From the NCBI GenBank assembly GCA_964006375.1, contig OZ023262.1, positions 93,321,654 through 93,385,653 of the forward strand: a DNA stretch of 64,000 nucleotides, written 5' to 3'. The stretch is from Tillus elongatus (taxonomy: Eukaryota > Arthropoda > Insecta > Coleoptera > Cleridae). Shown here piece by piece: positions 47,279-64,000 of this stretch (positions are counted from its first letter, which is position 1; the number at the start of each line of letters is the position of its first letter). A program made the translations under genes and the position numbers. A model generated the notes under the pieces. It did not search any database, was not told the DNA's origin, and saw only the letters and a list, made by a program, of their open reading frames with translations.

Positions 47279-47309
47279 AGGTAGTGACCTTTCTGCTTTG
47301 ATCTAATTA

Positions 47310-47499
47310 GCGCATTTTTATTTAAAAAATGAAGCGTATTTTATTTTTAAAAAATCGCTAATAGAGAGGTATCGACGGTGAGACAGCGAAAATTTTAGAT
47401 ACCATGCTTTAAAATTGTGCATTTAATACAGCCACAAGCCTAAGCTTATTTCTATTGTACCTTGTAAAATATATGTCAGAAATAAATAAATAAAAAAAT

Positions 47500-47587
<88 letters not shown>

Positions 47588-48533
47588 CGATAACTCATAA
47601 AGTTATTAACCGATTTTGATTAAACTTGGCAAAAATATGTAGTGCATTAATAGCTTGTATGTGTTTGTTTTTCAAATTGGGCAGCCCATATGTATTTACA
47701 ATTTAATTACAGATTATGCAATGTAAGCTTTATGTATTTTATCAGCAAATTTTCGTGTAAAATATATAGGTCAGTTTTCGCAGAAATCATTTTTTGTCGA
47801 AATATTGTGAAATATTAGTGATTATCAAGTACTGTGCAATAGATTATTGTAAAAAAAGGTATTTGCAAATTCACATGGAAAATCTGTTTGCAAATTTTAT
47901 TGAAAACGTAATTTGTTTAGCAAATTGTGTAAAATATTTTTACTTAGCTAATTTTCATAAAAATAATGTTATATAAATTTTGTAAACATTTAACCTGATT
48001 TTCGTAAGAAAATGGTAAATTTTCGTGAAAGGGGTTGTTTGCAAATTTTTGTGTATTTTTTTTTAAATTTTTGTCAAAAAGCTTTTTGTGAATAATTATA
48101 TCTTGGCTAGTGTAGTTTTTGCGTAAATTGCTTGAATTGGTTAGTTATCTAGAAAATCGGATCAGGTGTTTCGGGACAATAATATTTATTTTCGGAAAAT
48201 GTTTATATCTTTTGAACAATAATGTGTAACACAACCCAACCTTGTTTACATGGACAACCTTGTTTACATGGATACCTTGGCCTGATTGTTATATTTCATC
48301 ACCATAGAAGGATGCAGGGTACTCCAGCCCTATCGGACCAGTTTTTCTCAAAAAAAAAATTATATCTCAAAAAAAATAACCAACTTATTTTGATCACATT
48401 TTATTGGTATGTTGCCCTCGTAGATGCCTTACTCCACGAAAACTCAACTTTCTAGGTGTATAGAAAATTGAGTTACACAAATTTGAGGCCTTTAATGAAA
48501 ATTCGCTACCATACCGCAATTGCTGCGTCCCGA
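47310..48533 (+). mobile_element. TCE, diverged, both ends recognisable
   Basis: Hairpin-bearing start (AGCGCATTTTTATTT...AAAAAATCGCTAATAGAG), a shortened 5' module (GAGGTATCGACGGTGAGAC), TA core 47503-47580, body (CACGATAACTCATAAAG, GATTTTGATTAAACTTGGC) and 3' module GAAAATTCGCTACCATACCG with the hairpin to 48533. The stretch with the repeated phrase CCTTGTTTACATGGA (48239-48272) is unique to this copy. Confidence 0.65.
47503..47580. repeat. (TA)n core of the TCE at 47.3-48.5 kb
   Basis: 78 bases. Confidence 0.95.
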
Positions 48534-48802
48534 AATTTCATCTTGTGATAAGCCGCCAGAGATTTGTTCTTCATTTTTCAGATTCCTTATTTTTGTTTTA
48601 TTTTGACACTTGAAGAAACAATAGCGCACAGATTACATACGTTTTGAACACAATTTCATTTTTGTTTAAAACGCCTGAATACATTTGTCACCTATGAGTC
48701 TGAAATTTTAATTTTCAGCAGACATTTTGTTATTATTGATATTGAAAAAAACCGGTTGACTAAAACGAAATCATTAAGGCGATTAAGAAGGAAAAGTAAG
48801 TG

Positions 48803-49138
48803 TATGTGTTTTGTTTCTTTAACGTCGGCCTATTTCCGCGACTATGGCCAATCACCGACGCCAGGGAGCAGTTTCACCTCACTATCCTGGGAATTTTGCC
48901 GAACCCCTGCCTTTCTGTAAGGAGGGTAGAGATCTTTAACGTGCATGGACACGGGACCGAGGGCTTTACTCCCCCTCCGAAGGGCGGAACCTGCAAACAT
49001 TCAACTTGCTCAAATACAATGCCAAAAACTCGGTTGATGTTAGTTTGTACTGAAAAAGTGAAAGGAGTACCCTGGGATCGAACCCAGTACCCTTCGGTTC
49101 AGAGGCACACGTTCTTACCCCTGAACCACCGAGGTTCT
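48803..49138 (-). mobile_element. full-length tRNA-derived SINE
   Basis: Perfect 13-bp target duplications GGAAAAGTAAGTG (48790-48802, 49139-49151). On the minus strand it starts AGAACCTCGGTGGTTCAGGG (A box TGGTTCAGGGG), then TGGGTTCGATCCCAGG (B box, exact consensus), a unique body with GTTCCGCCCTTCGGAGG and CACGTTAAAGATCTCTACCC, and a 3' part ending CGTTAAAGAAACAAAACACA. The exact duplications suggest a fairly recent insertion. The tRNA of origin is unclear because the anticodon region is not canonical. Confidence 0.85.
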
Positions 49139-49481
49139 GGAAAAGTAAGTGCTACGTTTATAATTTGGTACATATTTTACTTTTCTAAATATAATTTTTT
49201 CCTCCTGGAAATCTTTTGCATAACTTTAATGAAATTTGCAATACAAGTTTCTTTTAAAGAGACTTACACTATCTACAGATATAGCAAAATTTAATTCTTT
49301 AGCTTCATAGAAGATTTAGTTTTGGGCATTTTTCTCAGTAGGAGTTAGAACACAAGATTTTAAGTGAATTTTTATTTAAAAAAATTCACTAATAGAGAGG
49401 TACCGATGGTGAGACTTTGTAAAAATTTTTTTAAATGAGCGCGATTTAGGACCCTTAGAACCCATATCCGGGGTCAGTTTC

Positions 49482-50465
<984 letters not shown>

Positions 50466-50931
50466 TAATAACTGAAAAAAATATTAACCGATTTCAATGA
50501 AACTCGGCAAGTGCCTTTATTTTTTTAATGGCTTGGATGAGGTTGTTAGCCAGAAAAATCTAATCGGTTTTTTCCGGAAAATTTTTAGTTTTCTTACAAA
50601 AATCTTTTTTTCTTCTAAAATAACAAAGCTGTTACAATGAAATTTACTGTGTATATTGCCTTGGGAGAGACCTTTCTAAGTGCCAAAATTAAACTTTCTC
50701 AGTTTATCAAAAATTGAGTTATTCAAATTTTAAATTTAATTTTGAAATTTTTTTTTTCCTTAAAAATTACAAAGTTATTTTAATAAAATTCGGTGGATAT
50801 CTTGCCCTAGGGAAGGCCTTACTACATGCCAAAATTAAACTTTCTAAGTTTATAGAAAAATGAGTTATTCAAATTTGAAGCATTTAAGAAAAAATCACTA
50901 CCATAACGCACTTGCTGCGTCCAGAGTTTTT

Positions 50932-51117
50932 GATAATAGAGAGATCGGTGGTAACACTTTTAAAAGAATTTTTCAAATGCGCGCGTACTAGGATGTCTAA
51001 AATCGATATTCAAGGGCTGTGTAAGTTTAAAGTATTAACTTTACTAATATGCCGTATAAAAGGAGTTTACAATTCTTATGAAAATTCGCTACTATAACGC
51101 ATTTGATGCGTCCCGAA
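50932..51117 (+). mobile_element. miniature TCE without core or body
   Basis: TAATAGAGAGATCGGTGGTA and TTTTTCAAATGCGCGCGTAC (5' module) run through a short middle directly to GAAAATTCGCTACTATAACG and GATGCGTCCCGAAA (3' module). At about 185 bases this is the smallest member seen, with only the ends retained. Confidence 0.55.
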
Positions 51118-51492
51118 ATTTTTTTTCCTTTGAGGTATCACTTTGTTGAATTTATTTTTTTCATCTTCGTTCATAGTTTTTGCAAGATACTAAAATTCTA
51201 CTCGCTTATGTATAATTTAGAAGTACCTCACTGTCTAGCAGATTTCCCCAAACTTTAAAAGTTTCTGCAAACGCTGCAGCTACAAGAAGCCCCTGCCTCC
51301 AACTAATTTATCTTACAAAATAATTAATAACTTTCGTAATTGATTGTCGTGAACATTGCGGGAATGAATAAAGCATAAATAACCATTACTTGAATATAAA
51401 TAAGCAATGCGCAGACCCCGTAAGTTTCATAAATTACATCACGTCTCTAACAAACTTTCGGAACTTAGTAGCTACATGTTATATGAACTCAC
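51118..51492. other. intronic spacer
   Basis: No repeat or gene recognised; lies just downstream (in gene direction) of the exon at 51493-51537. Confidence 0.35.
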
Positions 51493-51537
51493 CTTTGCGG
51501 GAAACACCGTTCGAAAGTTTTGATGGCTTCGGTATGG
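51493..51537 (-). CDS. host gene, internal 45-bp exon
   Basis: Minus-strand acceptor TTTTATTTTTTACAG and donor AAAG/GTGAGTTCAT enclose 45 bases encoding IPKPSKLSNGVSRK with split codons at both ends (phase 1). The final G joins GC of the exon at 27121-27171 to make Gly, so the protein reads on without a break. The intron to that exon would be about 24.3 kb. Exons further upstream must lie to the right; I found none that I can defend before 64000. Confidence 0.55.
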
Positions 51538-52278
51538 CTGTAAAAAATAAAACACATTTATATTTCCTTTGCTACAAACACATCATTTTTATTGCAATAC
51601 TTTAGGTATACATGAAATATGGCAATACGTGAATGTCTGGGGTGGTAGTAATTATTAGAAATTGCTCAATATTTCACAGTAAATATAAGATGGTGGATCA
51701 CGAACTTCGTATAGTTTGCACGTTATAGAATAACCACAAAAATAAATAAATATTGGTTTTCAATTCGACTCACTTTGACCCAACAATTCACATTTAAAAA
51801 GGATGAACACGTCGCATTATTTGAAATAACTTTATAACTATGATAAAGAATATAACAAAGTCAGAAATATTTTATTAAATGGAAAAATTTTTATTTTATA
51901 GAAAGCTAGTACTATTATTGTAGTGTATTTTGTTGGCAGACTCCGGAGAGCAGTCACATCTCACCATCTTAAAAATTGTCGAGAACGCAATGTTACAAGA
52001 GTGGGATATTTAGCCTGACAGCGGTCACATGATACACGAGGTTGTCTGCTTTACGCCTATTTCGAAAGCAATGACGGTTGAAGCAGAAACTTACTTACGC
52101 AGTTCCACCGACATCTCTTCTATAAAACGCATATTCGCTTCAGCATCCTTGTCTGACAATTGCCAATTTTGAGGTTTTAATTCTCGACTTCGAAAAAAAA
52201 AGTGTAGACGCATCAAATTTTTTTTTGGCAATTCTTGACTTTTATGCGTGAAGAAAACTCAATATTTGTCTGTAGCAT
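51538..52278. other. intronic spacer with TCE interior traces
   Basis: From about 52070 there is diverged TCE long-form interior (CAATTTTGAGGTTTTAATTC). Otherwise nothing recognised. Confidence 0.35.
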
Positions 52279-52576
52279 GCACCAGATTTCGTTATTCGTA
52301 TAAAATATTTTGGCTTTCAGCAATTCACTGATCACCAGTGGTACCAATTTTTTTTAATGCCTATTTCTTTAAACTTGGCTTTTAATAGGTAATATCGTTT
52401 GTTTAGTACAAACATATGTATAACATTGCACCAGATTTCGTTATTCGTATAAAATATTTTGGCTTTGAGCAATTCACTGATCACCAGTGGTACCAATTTT
52501 TTTTAATGCCTATTTTTTTAAACTTGGCTTTTAATAGGTAATATCGTTTGTTTAGTACAAACATATGTATAACATT
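52279..52576. repeat. 149-bp tandem duplication
   Basis: Two almost identical copies starting GCACCAGATTTCGTTATTCG at 52279 and 52428, differing at a couple of bases. The unit includes TCE interior sequence (ACTGATCACCAGTGGTACC), itself partly palindromic. Confidence 0.9.
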
Positions 52577-52597
52577 TGGTTCTTATAGCTCTTTTTT

Positions 52598-54728
<2,131 letters not shown>

Positions 54729-54731
54729 TAT

Positions 54732-54737
<6 letters not shown>

Positions 54738-54817
<80 letters not shown>
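54738..54817. repeat. (TA)n tract, right of mariner C
   Basis: About 80 bases, framed on both sides by TAAATTATA. Confidence 0.95.
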
Positions 54818-55500
<683 letters not shown>

Positions 55501-55501
55501 G

Positions 55502-56071
<570 letters not shown>

Positions 56072-57075
56072 TTTTTATATTATTATGCCCTCCACTTCTA
56101 AAACACAAAATACACGATGTTCCGATTGAAATAATTGAGTTACGGCAGTTTGACCTACTTTAACTTCAGCCATTATTTGAGAGCGCCCTGTATGCGGCAT
56201 TTCAATTGCTCGACGAATAATAGAAACAAAGACCTCCTTGAATGCGTCAGTTTTATGGCACTCTCTTATCTATTTGTTAAACGCCGTATCATAATTTGTG
56301 ATATGGTGAAAAGCTGCAAAATAATTGAGATTGGAAAGGATGAACGCTCTCAATTTTTTTCTCTAGAAACATACATTATAATTAGCTTAAAAATGCAAAA
56401 ATACAATGAGAGAAGAGGTGTTAGAAAAAAAAATTGTATCACCCGCTACCTACGGGACACTCTGTGATGTTAAAATAACTTCATAAGATGCAGTTCAAGA
56501 TGCCATATAATTAACATATACAATTTTCCCTCCTATATTGTATATAAACCGATATATTGAGCTTTATTGTAGAAGTGCATCACCCTGTATATATGTAGAG
56601 AGATAAAAACTGAAACTAACCCCGGGCATTGGTTCTACGAGACTAGTTCGTGCTCATTTGAAGAAATCTTTCCAAAATACAAAAGTCACATTCTTTTCAT
56701 TAGCACATTTTTCCTACAAAAATTCGCAAAAACTTATAGACTATTAAACGATAAAGCCTATAACTAAAAATACTGTCAAGGGCATCAAAAAAAGGTCTAT
56801 TTGATATTATTTTGTTGTAAATATTCTAGTAAAATGAAGGAAAATGATGGTTGAAACTGAACCTTAAGGGTTTATAAAACACTCTCCTTGTAACATTTTC
56901 CAGACATAACACGTATTCCTTTTAGGTTCGTTGCCTAAATGTTATAAATTTTGGACGTTTCAAATCGCGACTTTAACATTTTAAGAGGAAAACCACAAAA
57001 AAGTTTCCTTTAAAAGCCTATATTTTTTTTTCCTTTTAACTTACAAATCTAAATTTTTGTACGTACTTTGCCTTT
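56072..57075. mobile_element. old MITE-like and TCE pieces
   Basis: GCATCACCCTGTATATATG at 56578 resembles a mariner end at TA; it runs into an inverted TCE 5' module (56595-56735) and long-form interior (CGTTTCAAATCGCGACTTTA). The 110-residue frame at 56135-56467 is not supported by any motif. Confidence 0.45.
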
Positions 57076-57174
57076 TAATGAATTTCCTTTAAAAAAATCA
57101 CTAATTAGAAGATCCTGACTTTTGAATTTTGACCCCCTAGAACACATATCCGGGGTCAGTTTCAATTTTTATAT

Positions 57175-59446
<2,272 letters not shown>

Positions 59447-60383
59447 ATCACACCGATAACTCAAAAAAAAAATGGACGGATTTTGATTACATTTGGTGAA
59501 TACCTACCAGACTTTAGCTCTGTAAGTTGAACGATACAAATGTTATGGGCATTTAAAGAAAAATTAACTGGGGTTTTCCTAAAAACTTCCAAGTCGCGAT
59601 TTAAAACGTCAAAATTGGCAGCATTTAGGCAAAGAACCTGAAACTAATAGGAGCTCTGGAAAGAAAATGTCTCAAGAAGAATGTTTTACAAAGCTTGAAG
59701 TCTCAGATTCAACAATCATTGTCCTTCATTTTACTAAAATGTTTCCAGAAAATTCATTTCAAATAGACCCTTTCTCTGATGCTTTAGCAGTAGCCTTAGC
59801 TATAGAGTTTATCGTTTAATGGTATATATTTTTTGTCGAATTTTCGTAAAAAATCAATAAAGTTCAATATATCCGTTCTAAGATATGAAAAAAAAAATAT
59901 ACATTGATTATAGCGTGTCTTGAGCTACATCTTAAAGAAAAATTCTACAATCACAGGTTGGTCCATAATTCGTTGGTGATACAAATTCTTTTTTTTTAAT
60001 CGATCACGCCTTATTGGATTTTTGCATTTTCCAGCAAAATATAAAGCGTGTTTGTAAGAAAAGAAATTCGAGACGCAGCAAATGCGTTATGGTACGGAAT
60101 TTTCATTAAATGCTTTAAATTTGAATAGCTCAATTTGCTATTCACCTATAAGGTTGACCAAGAACCCAGTTTTTTTTCGGGAACACTTTAAGTTTACTTT
60201 CGGAATTTTTTGTAAATTTTCAAAAAATAAAGTTATTTTGATGAGACATGGCACATTGTTTCTACTATATAGGTTATACTGGTAGCAAATTTGATTCCCG
60301 CTTTCTTAAAAAAACACACATGTTTGCTATTAAACACATTTTAATGAAAATTGACTACCATAACGCACTTGTTACGTCCAGAA

Positions 60384-60852
<469 letters not shown>

Positions 60853-61177
60853 AAAAGAGCTGAGTTTCATTTTCTAATATTAAGCTTTATTTGGATAACT
60901 TTGCTCTACAAGACAGGCCCAAGTAAGCCACTAATAATTATTAGTCTTGTTTTTAATTTAATATTAAGTTAATTATTAAATCCCTATACAGCACTGATGC
61001 AATCCTATATAAGTGTATTTTATTGCTTTTCTTTCATCAAATTAAATCCATTTTTTAGTGAATTTTTTTAAGAAAAATTTCACTATTGAGGAAAAAAAAA
61101 TTCTTTTAAACTTTCTTCAAATGAGCGTAATTAGGCCCCCTAGAACACATATCCGGGGTCAGTTTCAATTTTTATAT

Positions 61178-61809
<632 letters not shown>

Positions 61810-62460
61810 AACCGACTACTCAAAAACTACTTAACTTAACACCGATAACTCAAAAAATAATGGGCCAATTTTGAAAAAATTTGATGAACACCTTCCCTTT
61901 CTCAGTGGCGTGGATAAGTTCGTTATCCAGGAAAATCGGCCGGAAAATTTTGTGTTTTCTTTAGAAAAAACTTCATATCTCCGGAAATAACAAAACAAGG
62001 GCAACCAAATTTGGTACATCGTTTTATGTCGCTGTATGTAAATTACCGACAGAAATCTACCGCTGTAGGTCAAAAGACAAAAAAGTTATGGGCATTTAAA
62101 GAAAAATAAATTGGAGTTTTCCTCAAAACGTCAAAGTGACAATTTCGAACGTCAAAATTTTCAACATTTAGGCAAAGAACTTGAATCTAATACGCGCTAT
62201 AGAAAGAAAATGCGTCAAGAAGAATGTTTAACGAACCCTGGAGTCTTAGTTTCAACCGTCATTGTCCTTCATTTTACTAAAATATTTCCAGAAAATTCAT
62301 TTCAAATAAACCCTTCTCTGATGCTTGGAAGTAGTCTTAGCTATAGAGTTTATCGTTTAATGGTATATAACTTTTGTCGAATTTTCGAAAAAAATCAATA
62401 AAGCTCAATATATCCGTTATTCTACAAGATATGAAAAAAAAAATGTATACATTAATTAAT

Positions 62461-62501
62461 GTAGCTCAAGACACCCTATAATTATAGGGTGTCTTAAGCT
62501 A
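62461..62501. repeat. 41-bp palindrome of two abutting MITE ends
   Basis: TAGCTCAAGACACCCTATAA is followed at once by its complement with one mismatch (TTATAGGGTGTCTTAAGCTA). Other long-form TCEs have only the second half (8345-8365). Confidence 0.8.
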
Positions 62502-62831
62502 TATCTTAAAAACATATTTCTACGATCACAGGATGGCCCATAAGTCATTGGTGATACAAATATTTTTTTCTTTAGTCGAAAACCTTATGTTTTTGCATTT
62601 TCTATCGATATATAATGCATGTTTGTAAGTAAAGAAACTCTGGACGCAGCAAGTGCGTTATGGTAGCGAATTTGGATTAAAGGTTTCATATTTGAAAAGC
62701 TAAATTTACTATTAACCAAGAAACGGATTTTTTCGGTTACACTTTAAGTTTACTTTCGGAAACTTTTGTACGTTTTCAAACAATAAAGTTATTTTAATGA
62801 AACATGGCACATTGTTTTTGCTATATATCAA

Positions 62832-63418
62832 TAATATATATTCTCTCATTTTTTCTCGCGCCCTCTTTTTATTTGTATTAGCGCCACACTTTGAGAATAG
62901 CTGCCCTACACAGAAACGGACCAGCCTCTATTGTGTATTAATCTAGATCAATATTTGAGACATGATAATCATGGTTAAGGATAAGATATCGTGTGCTTGA
63001 AATTTATTATACAAGGCAAGTAAGTATTCAGAAATATCAAAATTTACGGCATTATATGTAAACACTACCACAGTGTTGGCCTGGTAACGCACTAAAACTA
63101 AGATCATAAGACATAATTAACAGTTATAATATTCTGAGTTAGGCAGCAGACATGGTATTACAGAATTTATGAGCGGATATGTTTTCGCATATAATACACG
63201 AAATAACTACCTTTCTCAAACTCATGATTAGTTACATATGTGTATTAAATTATAGGATGTTACACACAGATATTACCTTATATTGTTTTTACTCAACAGC
63301 GCCGAGGGCGGCGACCTTGTAATATATGTAATCTAATGTACTTTCCGAAATTTATTTTCTAGAATTGTCTACGATAATTATATTACAGGTACATACTTAA
63401 CTAGGAACAAGAAAGTAT
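62832..63418. other. gene-free spacer
   Basis: A stretch without TCE sequence. No exon with acceptable borders on the minus strand was found. The phrase CAGCGCCGAGGGCGGCGACC near 63298 is locally GC-rich but unexplained. Confidence 0.35.
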
Positions 63419-63663
63419 GGGCGCAGCAAATGCGTCATGGTAACAAATTTTGATTAAAAGCTGACAAGTAGTGAAAAACTATAAAAAATGCAACATAATT
63501 TTATTTCCTGAAATAGTGAAGCCGGTTTAACAAAATTCGTTGCTTGTGTTGTACTTATGAAAGGTTTTATCCACGACAAAACTGAATTTTCTAGGTTGAT
63601 AGGAAATTATCTTATTAAACTTCACATGAAAATGCACTACCATAACGCGTTTGCTGCATCCGA
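63419..63663. mobile_element. short element with TCE 3' modules at both ends
   Basis: Left GGCGCAGCAAATGCGTCATG and right CACTACCATAACGCGTTTGC are inverted 3' modules 245 bases apart. The interior contains TGAAATAGTGAAGCCGG and differs from the 310-base form. Confidence 0.55.
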
Positions 63664-63754
63664 ACTTTTTACAACTGGCTTTACACAACAATACCAACAT
63701 TTTTAACCGACTTCAAAAAAGAAGTATGTTCTACGTTCGTCTGTACGTTCTTAG

Positions 63755-63802
63755 CGAATTTTCATGAAGAAAAATTAGAGAGTTCGCGATGAAAAGCTTT
63801 AG

Positions 63803-63878
<76 letters not shown>

Positions 63879-64000
63879 CGCGCATGTGTGTGTTGGTGCA
63901 TCCGAGCGGTAACTCGAAAAATACTCAACTGATTTGAATTAAATTTTGAACATATTAAGACCGCGAACGAGTTCGTATATCAGCTATAATGTACATTTTT
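63755..64000 (+). mobile_element. TCE subfamily 2, cut by the window edge
   Basis: TAGCGAATTTTCATGAAG, then GATGAAAAGCTTTAG, a short route into TA 63806-63878, and the body TCCGAGCGGTAACTCGAAAA. Preceded at about 63703 by AACCGACTTCAAAAAAGAAG, the end seen at 2890. Confidence 0.65.
63806..63878. repeat. (TA)n core at the right edge
   Basis: About 73 bases with one TATTTATA step, then CGCGCATGTGTGTG. Confidence 0.95.

Noticed and set aside
49021..49138. Possible tRNA gene on the minus strand (A and B boxes)
   Set aside because: The tRNA-like part continues into a SINE body and tail, with 13-bp duplications around the whole unit.
48800..49294. 164-residue plus-strand frame
   Set aside because: Runs antisense through the SINE and out into its flank; no protein motif.

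Overview
This is a stretch of AT-rich animal genome, almost certainly arthropod and most likely insect. The evidence is the set of broken transposable elements (DD41D mariners, piggyBac, R1-like and Dong/R4-like LINEs, Penelope-like pieces, a tRNA-derived SINE), a 5S rRNA-like copy with a TATA-type box about 25 bases upstream, and short exons with GT/AG borders. There is no bacterial gene organisation. Most long open frames are translations of (TA)n tracts and were discarded.

Two layers can be separated. The first is a thin host layer on the minus strand: three exons (51493-51537, 27121-27171, 23614-23732) that join in one reading frame with phase-1 introns and end in a hydrophobic tail suggesting a GPI-anchored protein. 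If this is right, nearly everything else between 23.7 and 51.5 kb is intron, including one intron of about 24 kb. The 5' end of the gene lies beyond the right edge.

The second layer is repeats. The dominant family, called here TA-core element (TCE, a provisional name), recurs more than 20 times. It has a 5' module starting with the palindrome TAGTGAATTTTC/GAAAATTCACTA, a long (TA)n core, a body module, and a 3' module holding the inverted copy of the 5' end followed by the hairpin ACGCA-CTTGC-TGCGT and a T run. This resembles Helentron-associated non-autonomous elements; that assignment is inference. About 31 (TA)n tracts are visible and most are TCE cores. Many TCE cores are split by other elements with (TA)n on both sides: four mariner copies, two Penelope-like palindromes, a 2.05-kb TG...CA insertion and a 0.74-kb AT-rich insertion.

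Layout: 1-3.1 kb, two fold-back elements and a small inverted-repeat element; 3.1-8.8 kb, TCEs and an old mariner; 9.0-14.55 kb, a hAT-like transposon with 8-bp target duplication, an unfamiliar gene, and three nested insertions; 15.6-18.1 kb, an R1-like LINE carrying another LINE in its 3' region; 19-23.3 kb, TCE and mariners; 23.6-29.2 kb, two host exons, SINE, LINE; 30-36 kb, a Dong/R4-like LINE split by a TCE that is itself split by a mariner; 38.7-42.3 kb, a piggyBac element interrupted by a TCE; 42.5-48.5 kb, TCEs, a mariner remnant, a Penelope-like palindrome and the 5S copy; 48.8-64 kb, SINE, one host exon, TCEs, mariner and further insertions.

No transposable element here has an intact gene. 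The most notable items are the TCE family and its role as an insertion platform, the hAT-like element with a gene I cannot name, and a hammerhead-ribozyme-like motif in a Penelope-like palindrome.
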